From positions 289,435,530 through 289,499,529 of the forward strand of contig OY992536.1 in the NCBI GenBank assembly GCA_963921195.1: a stretch of 64,000 nt of DNA, read 5' to 3'. Shown piece by piece: positions 10,169 through 20,384 of this stretch. The stretch is from Pegoplata infirma (taxonomy: Eukaryota; Arthropoda; Insecta; Diptera; Anthomyiidae). The notes beneath the pieces are model-generated. The model saw only the letters and a program-made list of their open reading frames with translations. It was not told the origin of the DNA and did not search any database. How positions within the stretch are numbered: position 1 is the stretch's first letter; each line of letters begins with the position of its first letter. A program made the translations under genes and the position numbers.

Positions 10169-11075
10169 ATTTTCTAACACGCATCACAGAAATAATAACA
10201 AGTAAATTTCCAAATATGGCGGCAATTATAATAAACAACATGACAAAAGCTTTCAAGGCTAAAATAGCATCATCAAACCAATCACCCTCTATATCTGTGG
10301 CACCACCTCCACCATCCAGTCCTCCACCACCACCTGAATCATCTAGTAGTATTGTTGTATTCGCTGCTGCCGCAGCAGCAGCTGCTAAAGCAGAGGTGGC
10401 AGTGGAAATGGCTGCATTGTGCAGTAAATGTGTTGTGGTTGAGTTTGGTTCCATTTGCGCTAAAGTGCCATCCAACACCGCCATGGGATATGAGTGTAGT
10501 GAACTATCGATCGATAATGACGGTGGTATGTGTGTAACGACGGCAGGTGATAGTGACGATAATGATGACAATGTTGCAGCAGCATGTGACACAGCTGCAT
10601 GTGGTGTTTGAAGGGCGGCGGTGATGGTGGCGGTGGTAGCATTTGTCGTATGCAGTAGGGCTGCGGTTATGGCAGCGGTTAGTGATGTAGTCGTTGTTGC
10701 AAATGTAGTTGTAATTAGTGGTCGTGATTTTTGTTGTTGTGGTGATGTTGTTAATGATGCTCCTATTGTAGTTGTTGTCGTTTCCCTTGATGTCGTTGTT
10801 TCTGTTGGTGTTTTTGTTATTGTGTTAGCATACGGCCTCTGACGCCGCCTTCTTTTTCTTAAAACATTGTGTTTTAATGAATTTTTTGTTAAGGGTGTTG
10901 CAACTGTTACTTCATCTTCATCCTCCCCGTTTATTGCTAGTGTTGCATTTGTTGCTACTGCTGCTGCTGCTTCTGTTGTTAGTGCCACTGTTGCTGGTAT
11001 TGTTACTTTTGAATATGATGTTAATCTTGACGTATTTTTGTTGTTAGTTGCTGTTGTTATAGTTTTTGTAGACAT
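10165..11075 (-). CDS. Beta-adrenergic-like octopamine receptor, first coding exon (partial gene)
   Basis: This exon encodes the extracellular N-terminus and first membrane helix of a class A amine GPCR. Residues about 275-298 form TM1, with the conserved GN pair (Asn290 is position 1.50), followed by ISVMRVRKLR, the start of intracellular loop 1 as in insect octopamine beta receptors. These receptors bind octopamine and raise cAMP through Gs. The preceding 270 residues are low complexity: Thr/Ala-rich, a basic run KRRRRQR near residues 74-80, poly-Ala near 231-238, and Gly-rich DDSGGGGGLDGGGG near 245-258. Sequons include NAT (43), NST (211) and NTT (239). The first ATG gives 303 codons plus 2 bases; Met198 or Met208 could be the real start. 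Later exons lie to the left, outside the window or deep in the intron. The family is clear; Octbeta3R is my best guess because of the long N-terminus, but Octbeta1R or Octbeta2R is not excluded. Confidence 0.78.
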
Positions 11076-11479
11076 TACAAATATATTTTAATTATTAACT
11101 TAATTTTTGGTTAATTTAATTTTTAAACTTTAAATTTTTTTTAATATATAAAATTAATTTAATTTATTTTTAATTTCTTTTAAATCTTTAATTCTCTCTC
11201 ACACTTTAACTTTTTTCGCGTAAAAATTTTATTGAAAAATTTCCATTTTTAATTTAAATTTATTTGTTTTAATTATTTTCTTTAAATTTTTTTATACATT
11301 CACAACACTTTTTATTGATTTTTTTCTTTGTAATTTCTTAATAAAAAAATTTAATAATTTTTTTTTTTTAATTTTTTTTTCTTTAATTTTTTAAAAATTT
11401 TCCGTTATCACAATTCGTAAAATTTGTTTTCTTATTTTAGCGGACGCGCGCGTTTATTTTATTTTAATGCCGTTCCCAC

Positions 11480-11485
11480 GACTGA
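11480..11485 (-). promoter_or_regulatory. Possible initiator (TCAGTC)
   Basis: On the minus strand TCAGTC matches the arthropod initiator TCAGTY, in a locally GC-rich setting (CCTCAGTCGTGGGAACGGC), 408 bases before the first ATG. No TATA box at -30 and no clear DPE is visible, so this is a weak candidate only. Confidence 0.2.
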
Positions 11486-11907
11486 GGACTCAATTTCGAA
11501 ATTTTTTTCTTCAAAGTGTTGATTTTCCATAAAAAAATAAAATTAACACATAAATTTAACAAATCTTCATTTTTATCCCAGACTCTCTTCTTTTGTTTTA
11601 AATGTTGTCTCTTTAATGTGTTTTTCCACTTTTTTTTTAATATTTAAAAAATTTGGTTTGATTTTGATTTGTTTTATTTTTTTTTATTTATTTTTTTTGT
11701 ATTTTCTAAAATATTTTAATTACTTAGTATTGCTTGGAGAAATTTTTTCCTCATTTTTATGATGGCCGAGGTCGTGGTCATACACGACATCTCGTTTGTT
11801 TTAGTGTCTTTGATCGACAAAAAAAACTCACAAAATATTTTTCTTTTGTTTTATTTTTCACTCTTAAACACTTTTTTTTTCTTTAAATTTTTTATTTTAT
11901 TTTTATT

Positions 11908-12000
11908 TTATAAATTAATTTTAGTTCTTTTCCTAAGTAGTTGTTGTTGTTGTTTCTGATGTTTTAGTAGATTTTTATCATTTTCCGTTGACGTTGCCAT
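11908..12000 (-). CDS. Candidate short upstream ORF (30 codons)
   Basis: On the minus strand an ATG at 12000-11998 opens 30 codons, beginning MATSTENDKN and including a QKQQQQLLRKR stretch, ending at a TAA at 11908-11910. The composition is less A/T-biased than its surroundings and reads like coding sequence. It is upstream of the receptor ATG and in the same direction, so it could be an upstream ORF or part of an alternative first exon. No donor site is obvious at its end. Confidence 0.25.
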   Translation of the reverse strand: MATSTENDKNLLKHQKQQQQLLRKRTKINL

Positions 12001-12364
12001 TATTTTCTAAAAAGAAATACAAAAAAAAAAGAAAAATTGTGTGTTAATTTCAGCAAAAAAAACGACAACATAATTTTTGTGGGTTTGATTTGATACAGGG
12101 TGTTGCCAAACAGCTATAAAAACATATTTAGAAATACGGTCTTTAGTTATTTTTTTTATCAAAAAATATTTTTTTAATCTACATTTTTTTTTTAGTTTTT
12201 GTTTCAACCAATTAAATTTTAACCGATTTGAAAAAAATGTTTTTGGTATAATTTTTTTTTGTAAATAATTTGTTTTTTTCATACAATTTTTTTATTTAAA
12301 TTACGTTTTTTTATTTTTAGTACCATAAGGTATATAGAAAAAAATGTTTTTATTCGGCCTTTAT
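12001..12364. other. AT-rich spacer
   Basis: Homopolymer-rich sequence with no gene. A minus-strand frame over 12007-12282 is rich in Lys, Phe and Asn and looks like base composition only. Confidence 0.35.
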
Positions 12365-13059
12365 ATATGGGGCACTCCAGGACAAATCACTCACTTTTAG
12401 ACCCGACCCCCTTTTTGGACATGTGCAGTCAAATTTTCAGACTTTAAAAAAAAAAAATTAAAAAATTGAAATTTTTAATTAATTTTGACCATTAAAAACA
12501 CAGATATTTAAAAAAAAGTTGGACAACGTTTTGTTGGTATTTAAATGTAGTTTTAGAAAACAAATATTAAAAAATTATTCGAAGTAATTATTACTTATTT
12601 TTTAACGTTTAAAAATTAAAATCGACTTTTTGAAAAAGTCCGAAACTTTCGATTTAAAAAAAAAAAAAACGTATGAAAATTCTACTCTAAATTACACAAC
12701 TTTTAAGCCATAATTCAAGATGCGATCACAATTCCTTTTATTTTCTTTTTAAAACTGTACCTTTTATTTTTTGACTCTGATTTATTTTATATGGAGCTCC
12801 AAAAAAATTAATTTGGAAGATACTGACCCTAACTTACCCTAGCAGTAGCGGGTACAGCTTTTGGCTTTGGGGGGGGAAATTTTTTTTTTACTTCAAAGAA
12901 AAAAAATCATAATGCTTTCTCGGACGAGCAAAAACAGGGATACGTTTCAATTAAAAAAAAAAAATATGGGAAAGCTATAAAATCATAAAATTTATTAGTT
13001 TTTGCCGAAGGGGGTTTGTTTTTCATAATCATATGTATTTTGTTTAGATAATTTTTTTT

Positions 13060-14290
13060 TCTATAACTAAATCTGAGAATTTTTCAATAGAAGAAATTCT
13101 TCCTACAGATGATGAAAAAATAATTTTTTTTATAGGGCAAATGTCTCAGAATCTAAGACTTCTTCTTAACGCAAAATGTCTCAGAATCTGAGAGTTTTTT
13201 CGTATAGAAAAATTTTTGGATTCTAAGAACTTTTTTCCACAGAAAAGGTCTCAGATTCTGAGAAATTTTACTATAGAGAAAGTGTCATATTTTAAAGTAT
13301 TTTTGAGATATTGTTTCTATAGAAAGGTCTAAGATTATTAGATTTGTTCGTACTAAAAAAATTTCAGATTCTTTTTTCTATAGAGTTAGTCTGAGACCTT
13401 TTTCATATAGACAAAATCTCAGATTCTCACACTTTTTTTGTGAAAAAAAGTCTCAGATTCTGAGACCTTATTCCTAAAGAAAAAGTTTCAGACTTTCAGA
13501 CCTTTTTGCCATAGAAAATGTCTCAGATTCTGAGAGATTTTTCTTAAATAAAAAAAAATCTAAAATTCTGGCACTTTTTTCTCTAAAGAAAAAGATTCTG
13601 AAAATTTTTTCCTTTATTAAAAGTCTCAGATTGTAAGAACTTTTTCCTTCAGAAAAATTTTAACATTCTGATTCAAAGACCTATATAGAAAAAGTCTGAC
13701 ATTTTGAGACTTTTTCCAAAAGAAAAAGTCACAGATTCTGAGACGTTTTCCCTATAGAAAAAGTCTTAGATTCTAAAACCTTCTTCTCATATAAAAAAGA
13801 CACTTTTTTCTAAAGAAAACGTCTCAAATTTTGAGACCTTTATCCTATCGAAAAATTCATAGATTCTAAAACCTGCTTCCTAAAGAAAAAGTGTCAGATT
13901 CTGAGACATTTTTAATATAGAATAAGTCTAAAATTTTGAAATTCTGAGGCCTTATTCCTATAGAAAAAGCATTAGATTCTAACACCTTTTTCCTATAGAA
14001 AAAGTCACAGATTCTGCGACCTTCTTCCAATTGAGTAAGTTTCAACTTCTAAGACTTTTTTTCAACAATAAAAAGTCTCAGACTTTGAGACCTTTTTCTT
14101 TTTAAAAAAGATTCAGATTTTGAGACCTTTTCCCCTCAAATAAATCTCAAATTCAAAGATTCTTTAAAACTTTTTCCTTTCGAAAAAGTCTCAGATCCTG
14201 CGACCTTTTTTCCTATAAATAAGTCTCAAGTTTTGATACCATTCTTCCGTAGAAAAAGTCTCAGATTCTGAGACTTTTAGAATTCGGGAA
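13060..14290. repeat. Degenerate minisatellite of TCTCAGATTCTGAGA units
   Basis: About 30 imperfect units of roughly 35-45 bases share AAAAAGTCTCAGATTCTGAG, ACCTTTTTCC and TATAG. They are the internal repeat of the enclosing hAT-like element and the same unit as the homogeneous array at 56741-58400. The degeneration suggests this array is older. Confidence 0.85.
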
Positions 14291-14669
14291 TTCTTCTGCA
14301 AAAATCCTAAAAAGAAAATGTTTGAGGATGTGAAAAATACCGTTTCTAAGACATTCTAAACAAGTTTTCCAAAATAGTTTTTCAAACGTTAGACTACCAA
14401 TATTTTTAAGATTTTAAGATATTTTTCCTATTCCTATGCAGTAGACAAACATTTTTTATGTAAACTAAATCCTGATACATTTTTCTAGACAAAACAAAAC
14501 ATATTCTAAGTAATTTTTTATACTTAAATTCATAATAAGATTGAAAGATATTTTTTTACAGAAAATTTTCAGATTAAGTCACATTTTTCTTTTAAAAATT
14601 TTCAGATTTTTTGCTATTAAAAATTTTTGGATTTCGAGATTTTTTTCCTTCGGAAAATTTTTTTAGAAA

Positions 14670-14790
14670 ACTTCCTTCTTTCTTTTTTCTTCTTTTTCTT
14701 TATTTTTTCTTCTTTTTCTTTTTTTTTTCTTTTTTTTTTCTTTTTTTCTCTTTTTTTTCTTTTTGAAATTTGGTCTGGGGGGGGGGAAAT
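14670..14790. repeat. Pyrimidine tract and poly-G/poly-C next to a hAT-like end
   Basis: (TTTTTCTTC)n followed by GGGGGGGGGG and CCCCCCC. The inverse arrangement (poly-A, then GGAAA repeats) occurs next to the matching terminus at 59229-59390. Open frames across it (Phe/Ser-rich or Lys/Glu-rich) are artefacts. Confidence 0.7.
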
Positions 14791-15342
14791 TTCCTCTTTT
14801 TCCCCCCCTTGTACCCGCGCATGTACCCTAGATATATCTATTTGGAGGTAAAAATACGTCATTCGGCATGGGCCTTGTAGTTTAAAAAACGGATTACAAG
14901 GAAAGATATGATTTTTATCCTTTTTTCTCAATTTTTTTTTGGCATTTTAAGTAAAGTTTAAATTCAAGTGGTTACATAATTATGATTTGGAGAAAAATGA
15001 CTCTCAAATAAGGTACTAAAAACTAAAATCGGTTGAAAATCAGCCAAGTTATGACAACTTCCCCAGGCATCTAACTTGATTATGCAATACAATCTGATTT
15101 TTGAAATTTAATGAAATTTTCTACTGTAATAACATTTTTTTATTCTTCAAGTTCAAATGTAATTAGATGACAAGTATTTTTGATATTGCGTTTTGCTAAC
15201 ATGACTTAAACTAATGTTAAAAATGGATCCATTTTTCAGCACTCTTTTGATATCTTCATTTTAAAATTTTTTTTTTTTTTTTAATTTGGAAAAACCAAAA
15301 AAATATTACACTGAAACATGAATAATAAAAAAAGGTAATTAC

Positions 15343-16016
15343 CGGGGAAACCAAAAATATGCAGTATCATGTTTTTTCCTGTGCATTTTATTGATAAATG
15401 GGTAAGTTTCAGAAGTTTTTAAGAAATCTGGCATCGATTTGTTAGAGCATATTTTTGCATATTTTAGCCTTAAGAGAATATTTTTGCATATTTTAGGTTT
15501 AAGGGCATATTTTAGCATAAGAGCATATTTTTAGTGCGTATTTTCAATTTTTAGAGCATTTTTCCACATTTAAGAGCATTTTTTTGCATTTTTAGAGCAT
15601 ATTTTTTTAATTTTTGGAGCATTTTTTTATGACAACATTTATTTAAAATTTTTTTTTATCCAAAAAGGATGTTTTTTTTAACAATTACGGAATTGTGACG
15701 ATTGTTTCCCATTTGGCCTGTTCTTGCTTCAAATCGGTATATGAAACTAAGTTTTCTTTAGATCTTGGAATATTCAGCAACTTGGTAGAAAATATTAAGG
15801 CAAATATTTTTGTAGAACATATTTAACCCTCTAACTACCGCACATAACGGTATTTGGAAGGTATATTATCTAACAAATTGTAAAAAACACCGCAAAAAGG
15901 GGACATAATTTTTTTAAGAGCATATTTTTATTGTTTTTAGAACATATTTTCCGTTTTTAAGGGCATTTTTTAAGCACATAAAACGTGTTTTTTAGAGCAT
16001 ATTTTTGGTTTCCCTG
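15343..16016. mobile_element. hAT-like element of AAAATATGC repeats (CAGGGAAACC family)
   Basis: The left end is CGGGGAAACCAAAAATATGC; the right end read inward is CAGGGAAACCAAAAATATGC. The 8-bp target duplication GTAATTAC/GTTATTAC has one mismatch (15335-15342 and 16017-16024). The host fold-back copy B shows the empty site TGTTATTACAG near 34300. The 674-bp interior repeats GAGCATATTTTT and related words. No transposase. Confidence 0.8.
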
Positions 16017-16850
16017 GTTATTACAGTAGATAATTTCAATAAATTTAAAAAATGGGACTCGTATTCATTAATAAGTGGTAGATGCCTGGGGAAGTTGTAA
16101 AAACTTGACTTATTTTCAACCGATTTTAATATTAACTTATTATAAAGACATTTTAATCCACATCAGAATTCTGTAACCACTGAAATTTAAACCTAATTTA
16201 GGATACAAAAAAAAAATGCGAAAACAGAAAAAAATTCATATTTTTCCTTGTAAGCCGTTTTTTAAACTTCAAGGCCCATGCGGAACGCCTTACTCATCTC
16301 CGATCATCCTCAATTTTTGTGAGACGTATTTTTACCTCCAAATGAATATATATAGATAGGGTAAGTTAGAGTCAGTATCTACCAATTTAACATTTTGGGG
16401 GTACCATATAAAATAAATCAGAGTCAAAAAATAAAACGTGCAATTTTAAAAATTTGAAAAAAAAAAAAAATAGAATGAATTGCGATCACATCTCGTATTA
16501 TGGCTTAAAAGTTGCGTAATTTAGAGTAGAATTTTTAGACTTTTAAAAAAATATCTAAGGTTTTGGACTTTTTCAAAAAGTTGATTTCAATTTTTAAACG
16601 TTAAAAAATAAGTGATAGTTACTTCGAATAATTTTTTCAAATTTTTTTTCTAAAACTACATTTAAATACAAACAAAACGCTGTCCAACTTTTTTTAAGAT
16701 ATCTGTATTTTTTACTGGTAAAAATTATTTGAAAATTTGAAAAAATCGCCAAATTGGTATCCAAGTTGCATTAAGTACTAAAACATATCCAACAAAAATT
16801 AATCGAAGGAGGTCGGGTCTAAAAGTGAGTGATTTGGCCTGGAATGCCCC

Positions 16851-16921
16851 ATATACTTTATGGGACCCAGACCGATATTTCGATGAGTTACAAACGGAAT
16901 GACAAACTTTTATATACCACT
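16851..16921 (+). mobile_element. mini-me tail fragment
   Basis: CTTTATGGGACCCAGACCGA, TATTTCGATGAGTTACAAAC and GGAATGACAAACTTTTATAT are the right-hand part of the mini-me-like repeat (compare 31064-31135). The fragment starts exactly where the fold-back ends at a TATA tract. Confidence 0.7.
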
Positions 16922-17434
16922 AACAAGGAAGGTCTTTCACAGGGCACCCACCGATTGTCCTAAAACTTGCATATAGGAAAGAGAGGGGCAAAATAAGAGT
17001 TTCCTGTTGTTTTATAGCTGCCCTGACATTTGACGGGTCAAAGGAGAGGGGGAAAACGGTATTTTTTCGTTTTTTGAGGATTTTTCCCATTTCTTCAAAA
17101 GAAACTTTATGAAAATTTTGTACAGGTCGATATTTTTTTTGAAGGCCTATCCAATGGTGCCCAAATTCGGCTTCGTCAAGTTCGTTATTGCCAAAAATGT
17201 ATAATCTTTGGGGTAGTATATAATATATTATGGAGATGTGTATTCGTACGACCGCCAAAAATATATCTCTATCAAAATTTAGCTGGCTCATATTTTTTCG
17301 TTTGGCAAAACTCTAGCTAGTTCGACTTTTATACGGATTTTCCCGAAAGACCTTATTTTTTCATAAGGTGGGTAGCTAAAAAAAAACAGGTAACTCTCAT
17401 TTTTTCCCCTTATTTCTTGTAAAAGACCTTCCTT
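16922..17434. mobile_element. Fold-back with AAGGAAGGTCTTTCACAGGGC ends
   Basis: It begins with AACAAGGAAGGTCTTTCACA and ends GTAAAAGACCTTCCTTTA, an inverted repeat. The right inner part (TTTTTCGTTTGGCAAAACTC, TTTTTCATAAGGTGGG) also occurs at 1153-1357. The minus-strand frame at 16920-17291 starts inside it and has no recognisable domain; I treat it as chance. Confidence 0.65.
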
Positions 17435-17439
17435 TACGA

Positions 17440-18187
17440 AAAATATTTATTTTACGTTTTATTCACCAGTTGGATTAAAAAAAATGTATTTACCAGCAGG
17501 TGAATTACACTGTGCAACAAGAAAAATGAGCTTAACCGACTCCAATGACAATCAAATAAAAAAGTCACCAAAGGATTTGTCAAAGTAAGTTCGAATTTTT
17601 TTTATGACCCACTTATGTTTTTTTTATTTTTATCAAAGGCGTTTGAACAACATTTAATAAATGCCTGTCTGTACTTAGAAATATGGTGTTCAGTGAAATT
17701 ATATGACTGTTTTTTTTCCTAGAACAAATTAACCCTCTAACTCTCATTTTTAGGGGTCATTTTAATCCTTTTTTCAAAAATAAAACACAAGTCTAAAAAA
17801 ATATCCATTTACCAGGTTAAATAAAATGTTTAACAAATATTTTCCTAATAAAATTTTATTACGGGTTGTCAAAGGTTAAAAGTTCGTTCAACATGCGCAA
17901 CATACTTAAAAATGGAAAAATATAAATAATCAAATTTTTTTTGATTTTTTTTACCAAAGCAGTGTTAGAAAACTTGCAAAAATAGTGTTTATAAAATTCT
18001 GAGCTAAAAAATACATTCTGATGTGTTTTATGAAATTTTATGATGATTCTTTTCTTTGACCCTTATCCCTCCAGCTCCTGTCTTCAGGAAATATTTTGTC
18101 TTTAAACAAAATACATAAAATTCAATGAAAAAATTTAGTTAAAATGTTTAAATGTTCCACTTTTATTTTGTGCATCAAATATTACTA
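17440..18187. other. AT-rich stretch with ACCAGCAGGTGAATTACACTG motif
   Basis: Near 17460-17515 the words TTCACCAGTTGG and ACCAGCAGGTGAATT resemble the motif that closes the repeat at 2184-2420 and also occurs near 6100, 21850 and 36390. The rest shows no gene or clear repeat. Confidence 0.4.
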
Positions 18188-18300
18188 CACTGAGAAAATT
18201 ATGTAAGTTACTACATGTTAGTTGTTTGTATATTTTACAGTAGTGAGTTCTTTTCAACTACAAAGTCACTTGTTTTTTTTATAAGGAATTAGAATATCAA
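18188..18300 (-). mobile_element. Single end of a CACTCA-type MITE
   Basis: CACTGAGAAAATTATGTAAG, TTACTACATGTTAGTTGTTT and GTATATTTTACAGTAGT match, in inverted orientation, the right end of the element at 39687-40238. The opposite terminus is not found nearby, so this is a fragment. Confidence 0.7.
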
Positions 18301-19202
18301 CCAACTACCGAATTTTTAAAATTGCATTTAAGATTTTTTAAAAATTTTTGCAACACCCTGTAAAAAAACTCAAACTTAATTTATTTGTGATTTATTTGCA
18401 ACAGATGCTGTTGTTTTTTAAATGTGTAGTAAGAGTAAATATAGTATTTTTTATATTATCTGTTATTTTTTCGATTGTCACTTGCACTTAAATCACCCAA
18501 AAGAGGTGTGTGTACAATTTTTCATTATAATTTGTTGTTATTTTGATGGTGTATCGCGTGATAAGGATGATGCAAAAAAAGTGCCATACTGTACAAAAAC
18601 AGTTAAGACATTTTTTAATACTATTTAAATTTACAAAAAAAAATCTACAATTGTTTTTTTTTTTATTTAGTAGAAATTTATATATCACAAAAAAGTTTTT
18701 GTGTCTTTTTTTCGTGCGGACGTTGTTTTTAAAATACACAATTACTAATTATAACTTTTTCACACTTATGTTTTTTTTCTCACAATTTTGATTTATTTTC
18801 TTGTTGGAAAATACAAATTTTCTTTAAGATATTTTTAAGTTTTTTTTTTTTTAAATTTTTGTTTGTGGTGGTGGTATTTTTTATTTTTGTTTTGACATTT
18901 TCACATAAATTGCTAATTAAAAATATCTGTCACCATGAGAATGGATGTTGTAGATTTTTTATAAAAAAAAAAATGAAAAAACACATAAACCAGCACAACC
19001 CTGTCTGTGGCTGGCTTGACATAAGGGAGAAAAAACAGATTTTTTTGGGTTTGGTTAAAAGCGACGTTTTTTTAAGTTTTTGTTACTTTTCTTTAAGTAT
19101 TTTTGTCTACCTAAATATAATAATAATTTTATTAACTCTCTTTAGTATTAAAATATTTTATTTTTCTGAAGTCCTCTTATTGGTTTTGTTTTATTGTCAA
19201 TG
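18300..19202. other. AT-rich stretch without recognised features
   Basis: No known repeat. Short frames at 18422, 18488, 18543 and 18859 have Phe/Ile/Lys/Asn-heavy composition and no domain. Possibly original intergenic sequence upstream of the receptor exon. Confidence 0.35.
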
Positions 19203-19210
19203 ATATTGAC

Positions 19211-20076
19211 TAGGGTGTTCAGTCGATTAATTTTTGTTCGATTAATCGAACAATTTTAGACGAATAATTGTTCGATTAATTTAAAATCGCTAATTTCGAT
19301 TAAAGGATTAATCGAAGGATTTATGCCGATTAATCGAATAATTATTTATACATGGTTTTTCAAGAAATATGTATATTTTTTTTAAATTTTTAAGTCAAAT
19401 AAACAAACCAAATGTATGTGACTGTTGGAATTAATAACAAAACAGTCATATTAATAGAGTGGTTCTTTTTTTAAATTTTTTCGGATTTTCGCTGCTCCTG
19501 AAGCTTTGATTTTTTAAACGACCTAAAACAAGTACAATATAAAATTTCGGCCGAAATCATAAAAAAAATTAAATTAGAAATTTTATGAATATACTCAAAA
19601 CAAAATATTTTTTATTTGTTTTTTTCAGATCGAGTTGAAAAAATGCATATTTTTTGTTTAACATATTCCCAAATGTAGTCAGATAATTAATACAAAATTT
19701 TTGTGATATCGGCAATCCATATAAATTTGGCAAAAATTTGAATTTTAAACATTTTTCAAATCTGCAAAATTATTTTTTTTTAATTTTCTTAAAAAAAATT
19801 GCAGAAAACTTAAATTTTGATACATTTTGTTTGTATTGTTATGTTGTTAATTTAATTAAAATACTTTTAATAAATATTGTTTATTTATTCAAGTACAAAT
19901 TTATTCTAAAATTGTCGAAATAAATCTTGTAATTAAGAAAATTTCTGAATTTTAAATTATTCGATTAATCGATCAATTTTAAAATTTTATTCAATTAATC
20001 GAATAATTCAAAAACGTCAAATGTCGATTAATCGTTTAATCGAACAATAAAAAAACCCGATTAATTGAACACCCTA
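19211..20076. mobile_element. hAT-like element built from CGATTAATCG motifs
   Basis: The left end TAGGGTGTTCAGTCGATTAA and right end GATTAATTGAACACCCTA are inverted. A perfect 8-bp target duplication ATATTGAC occupies 19203-19210 and 20077-20084. Both subterminal regions are dense in CGATTAATCGAA palindromes (about 6-8 each side). The central 19440-19920 part is different AT-rich sequence and may hold a further insertion. No transposase. TIR and duplication length fit the hAT superfamily. Confidence 0.88.
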
Positions 20077-20084
20077 ATATTGAC

Positions 20085-20384
20085 AATGTTGCTACTTTAT
20101 TGTTTGTTTGTAAATGTTGCTGCGTCGCGTGTTTGTTGACTTTGGCATTGATATTATTTGCCAGTTTTCCTCATCATCAGAGTCGGTATTATTATAAACA
20201 TCATCAGCATCCACTCATTTTTTATTTCTATCATTATGATGACAATTTGTTGTTTTTACACAGAAAAAAATGTTCTATTATATCTTTTATTGAAAAAAAT
20301 ACTAGTCAATTAAATTTTAATAGAATCAATGAAAAAGTTGATCAGTACTACAACTCATAAAAAAAAACTCAATCTGTTTACTTA
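20085..20384. other. AT-rich spacer, no gene
   Basis: Contains a short frame from 20100 with no recognisable domain. The CATCATCAGAGTCGG and CATCATCAGCATCC words give it a slightly higher complexity than its surroundings, but nothing supports a gene. Confidence 0.3.

Larger units (their letters stand above)
11076..12000 (-). other. 5' leader or upstream region of the receptor gene
   Basis: T-rich on the plus strand (A-rich in the sense of the gene), with no recognised element inserted between the exon and about 12.3 kb. The absence of transposons over roughly 1.3 kb contrasts with the rest of the window and suggests constraint on an untranslated leader or promoter. Confidence 0.4.
12843..14823. 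mobile_element. hAT-like element carrying GTCTCAGATTCTGAGAC arrays
   Basis: An 8-bp target duplication TACCCTAG flanks it (12835-12842 and 14824-14831), and copy B of the host fold-back has the empty site near 32416. The left end is CAGTAGCGGGTACAGCTTTT; the right end read inward is CATGCGCGGGTACAAGGGGG. Both are followed by runs of G. The 1.98-kb interior is not coding: it is a degenerate minisatellite plus a pyrimidine tract near the right end. The end read inward from 14823 matches the sequence starting at 59229, so a second copy of this family is present there. Confidence 0.78.
12365..16854. mobile_element. Large fold-back (TATATGGGGC family), copy A
   Basis: The left arm begins TATATGGGGCACTCCAGG, then CACTCACTTTTAGACCCGAC. 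The right arm ends with the inverse, GTCGGGTCTAAAAGTGAGTG and GGAATGCCCCATATA. The arms stay complementary for about 1 kb each, including AAGTTGGACAACGTTTTGTT, ATCTAACTTGATTATG-type and TTGTAACTTCCCCAGGCATC words. Copy B is at 31857-35216. The loop region and left arm carry two later insertions (12843-14823 and 15343-16016). No coding sequence. The right end abuts a mini-me tail. Confidence 0.8.

Noticed and set aside
10216..11091. Several plus-strand ORFs over 10-11 kb
   Set aside because: They are the antisense of the receptor exon, whose minus-strand frame ends in a conserved TM1 and a canonical splice donor.
14617..14931. Basic Lys/Glu-rich ORF and its Phe-rich opposite
   Set aside because: Produced by a pyrimidine tract inside a hAT-like element.
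16920..17291. 123-codon minus-strand ORF as a gene
   Set aside because: Starts within a fold-back element, with no domain and no similar frame preserved in the partial copy at 1153-1357.
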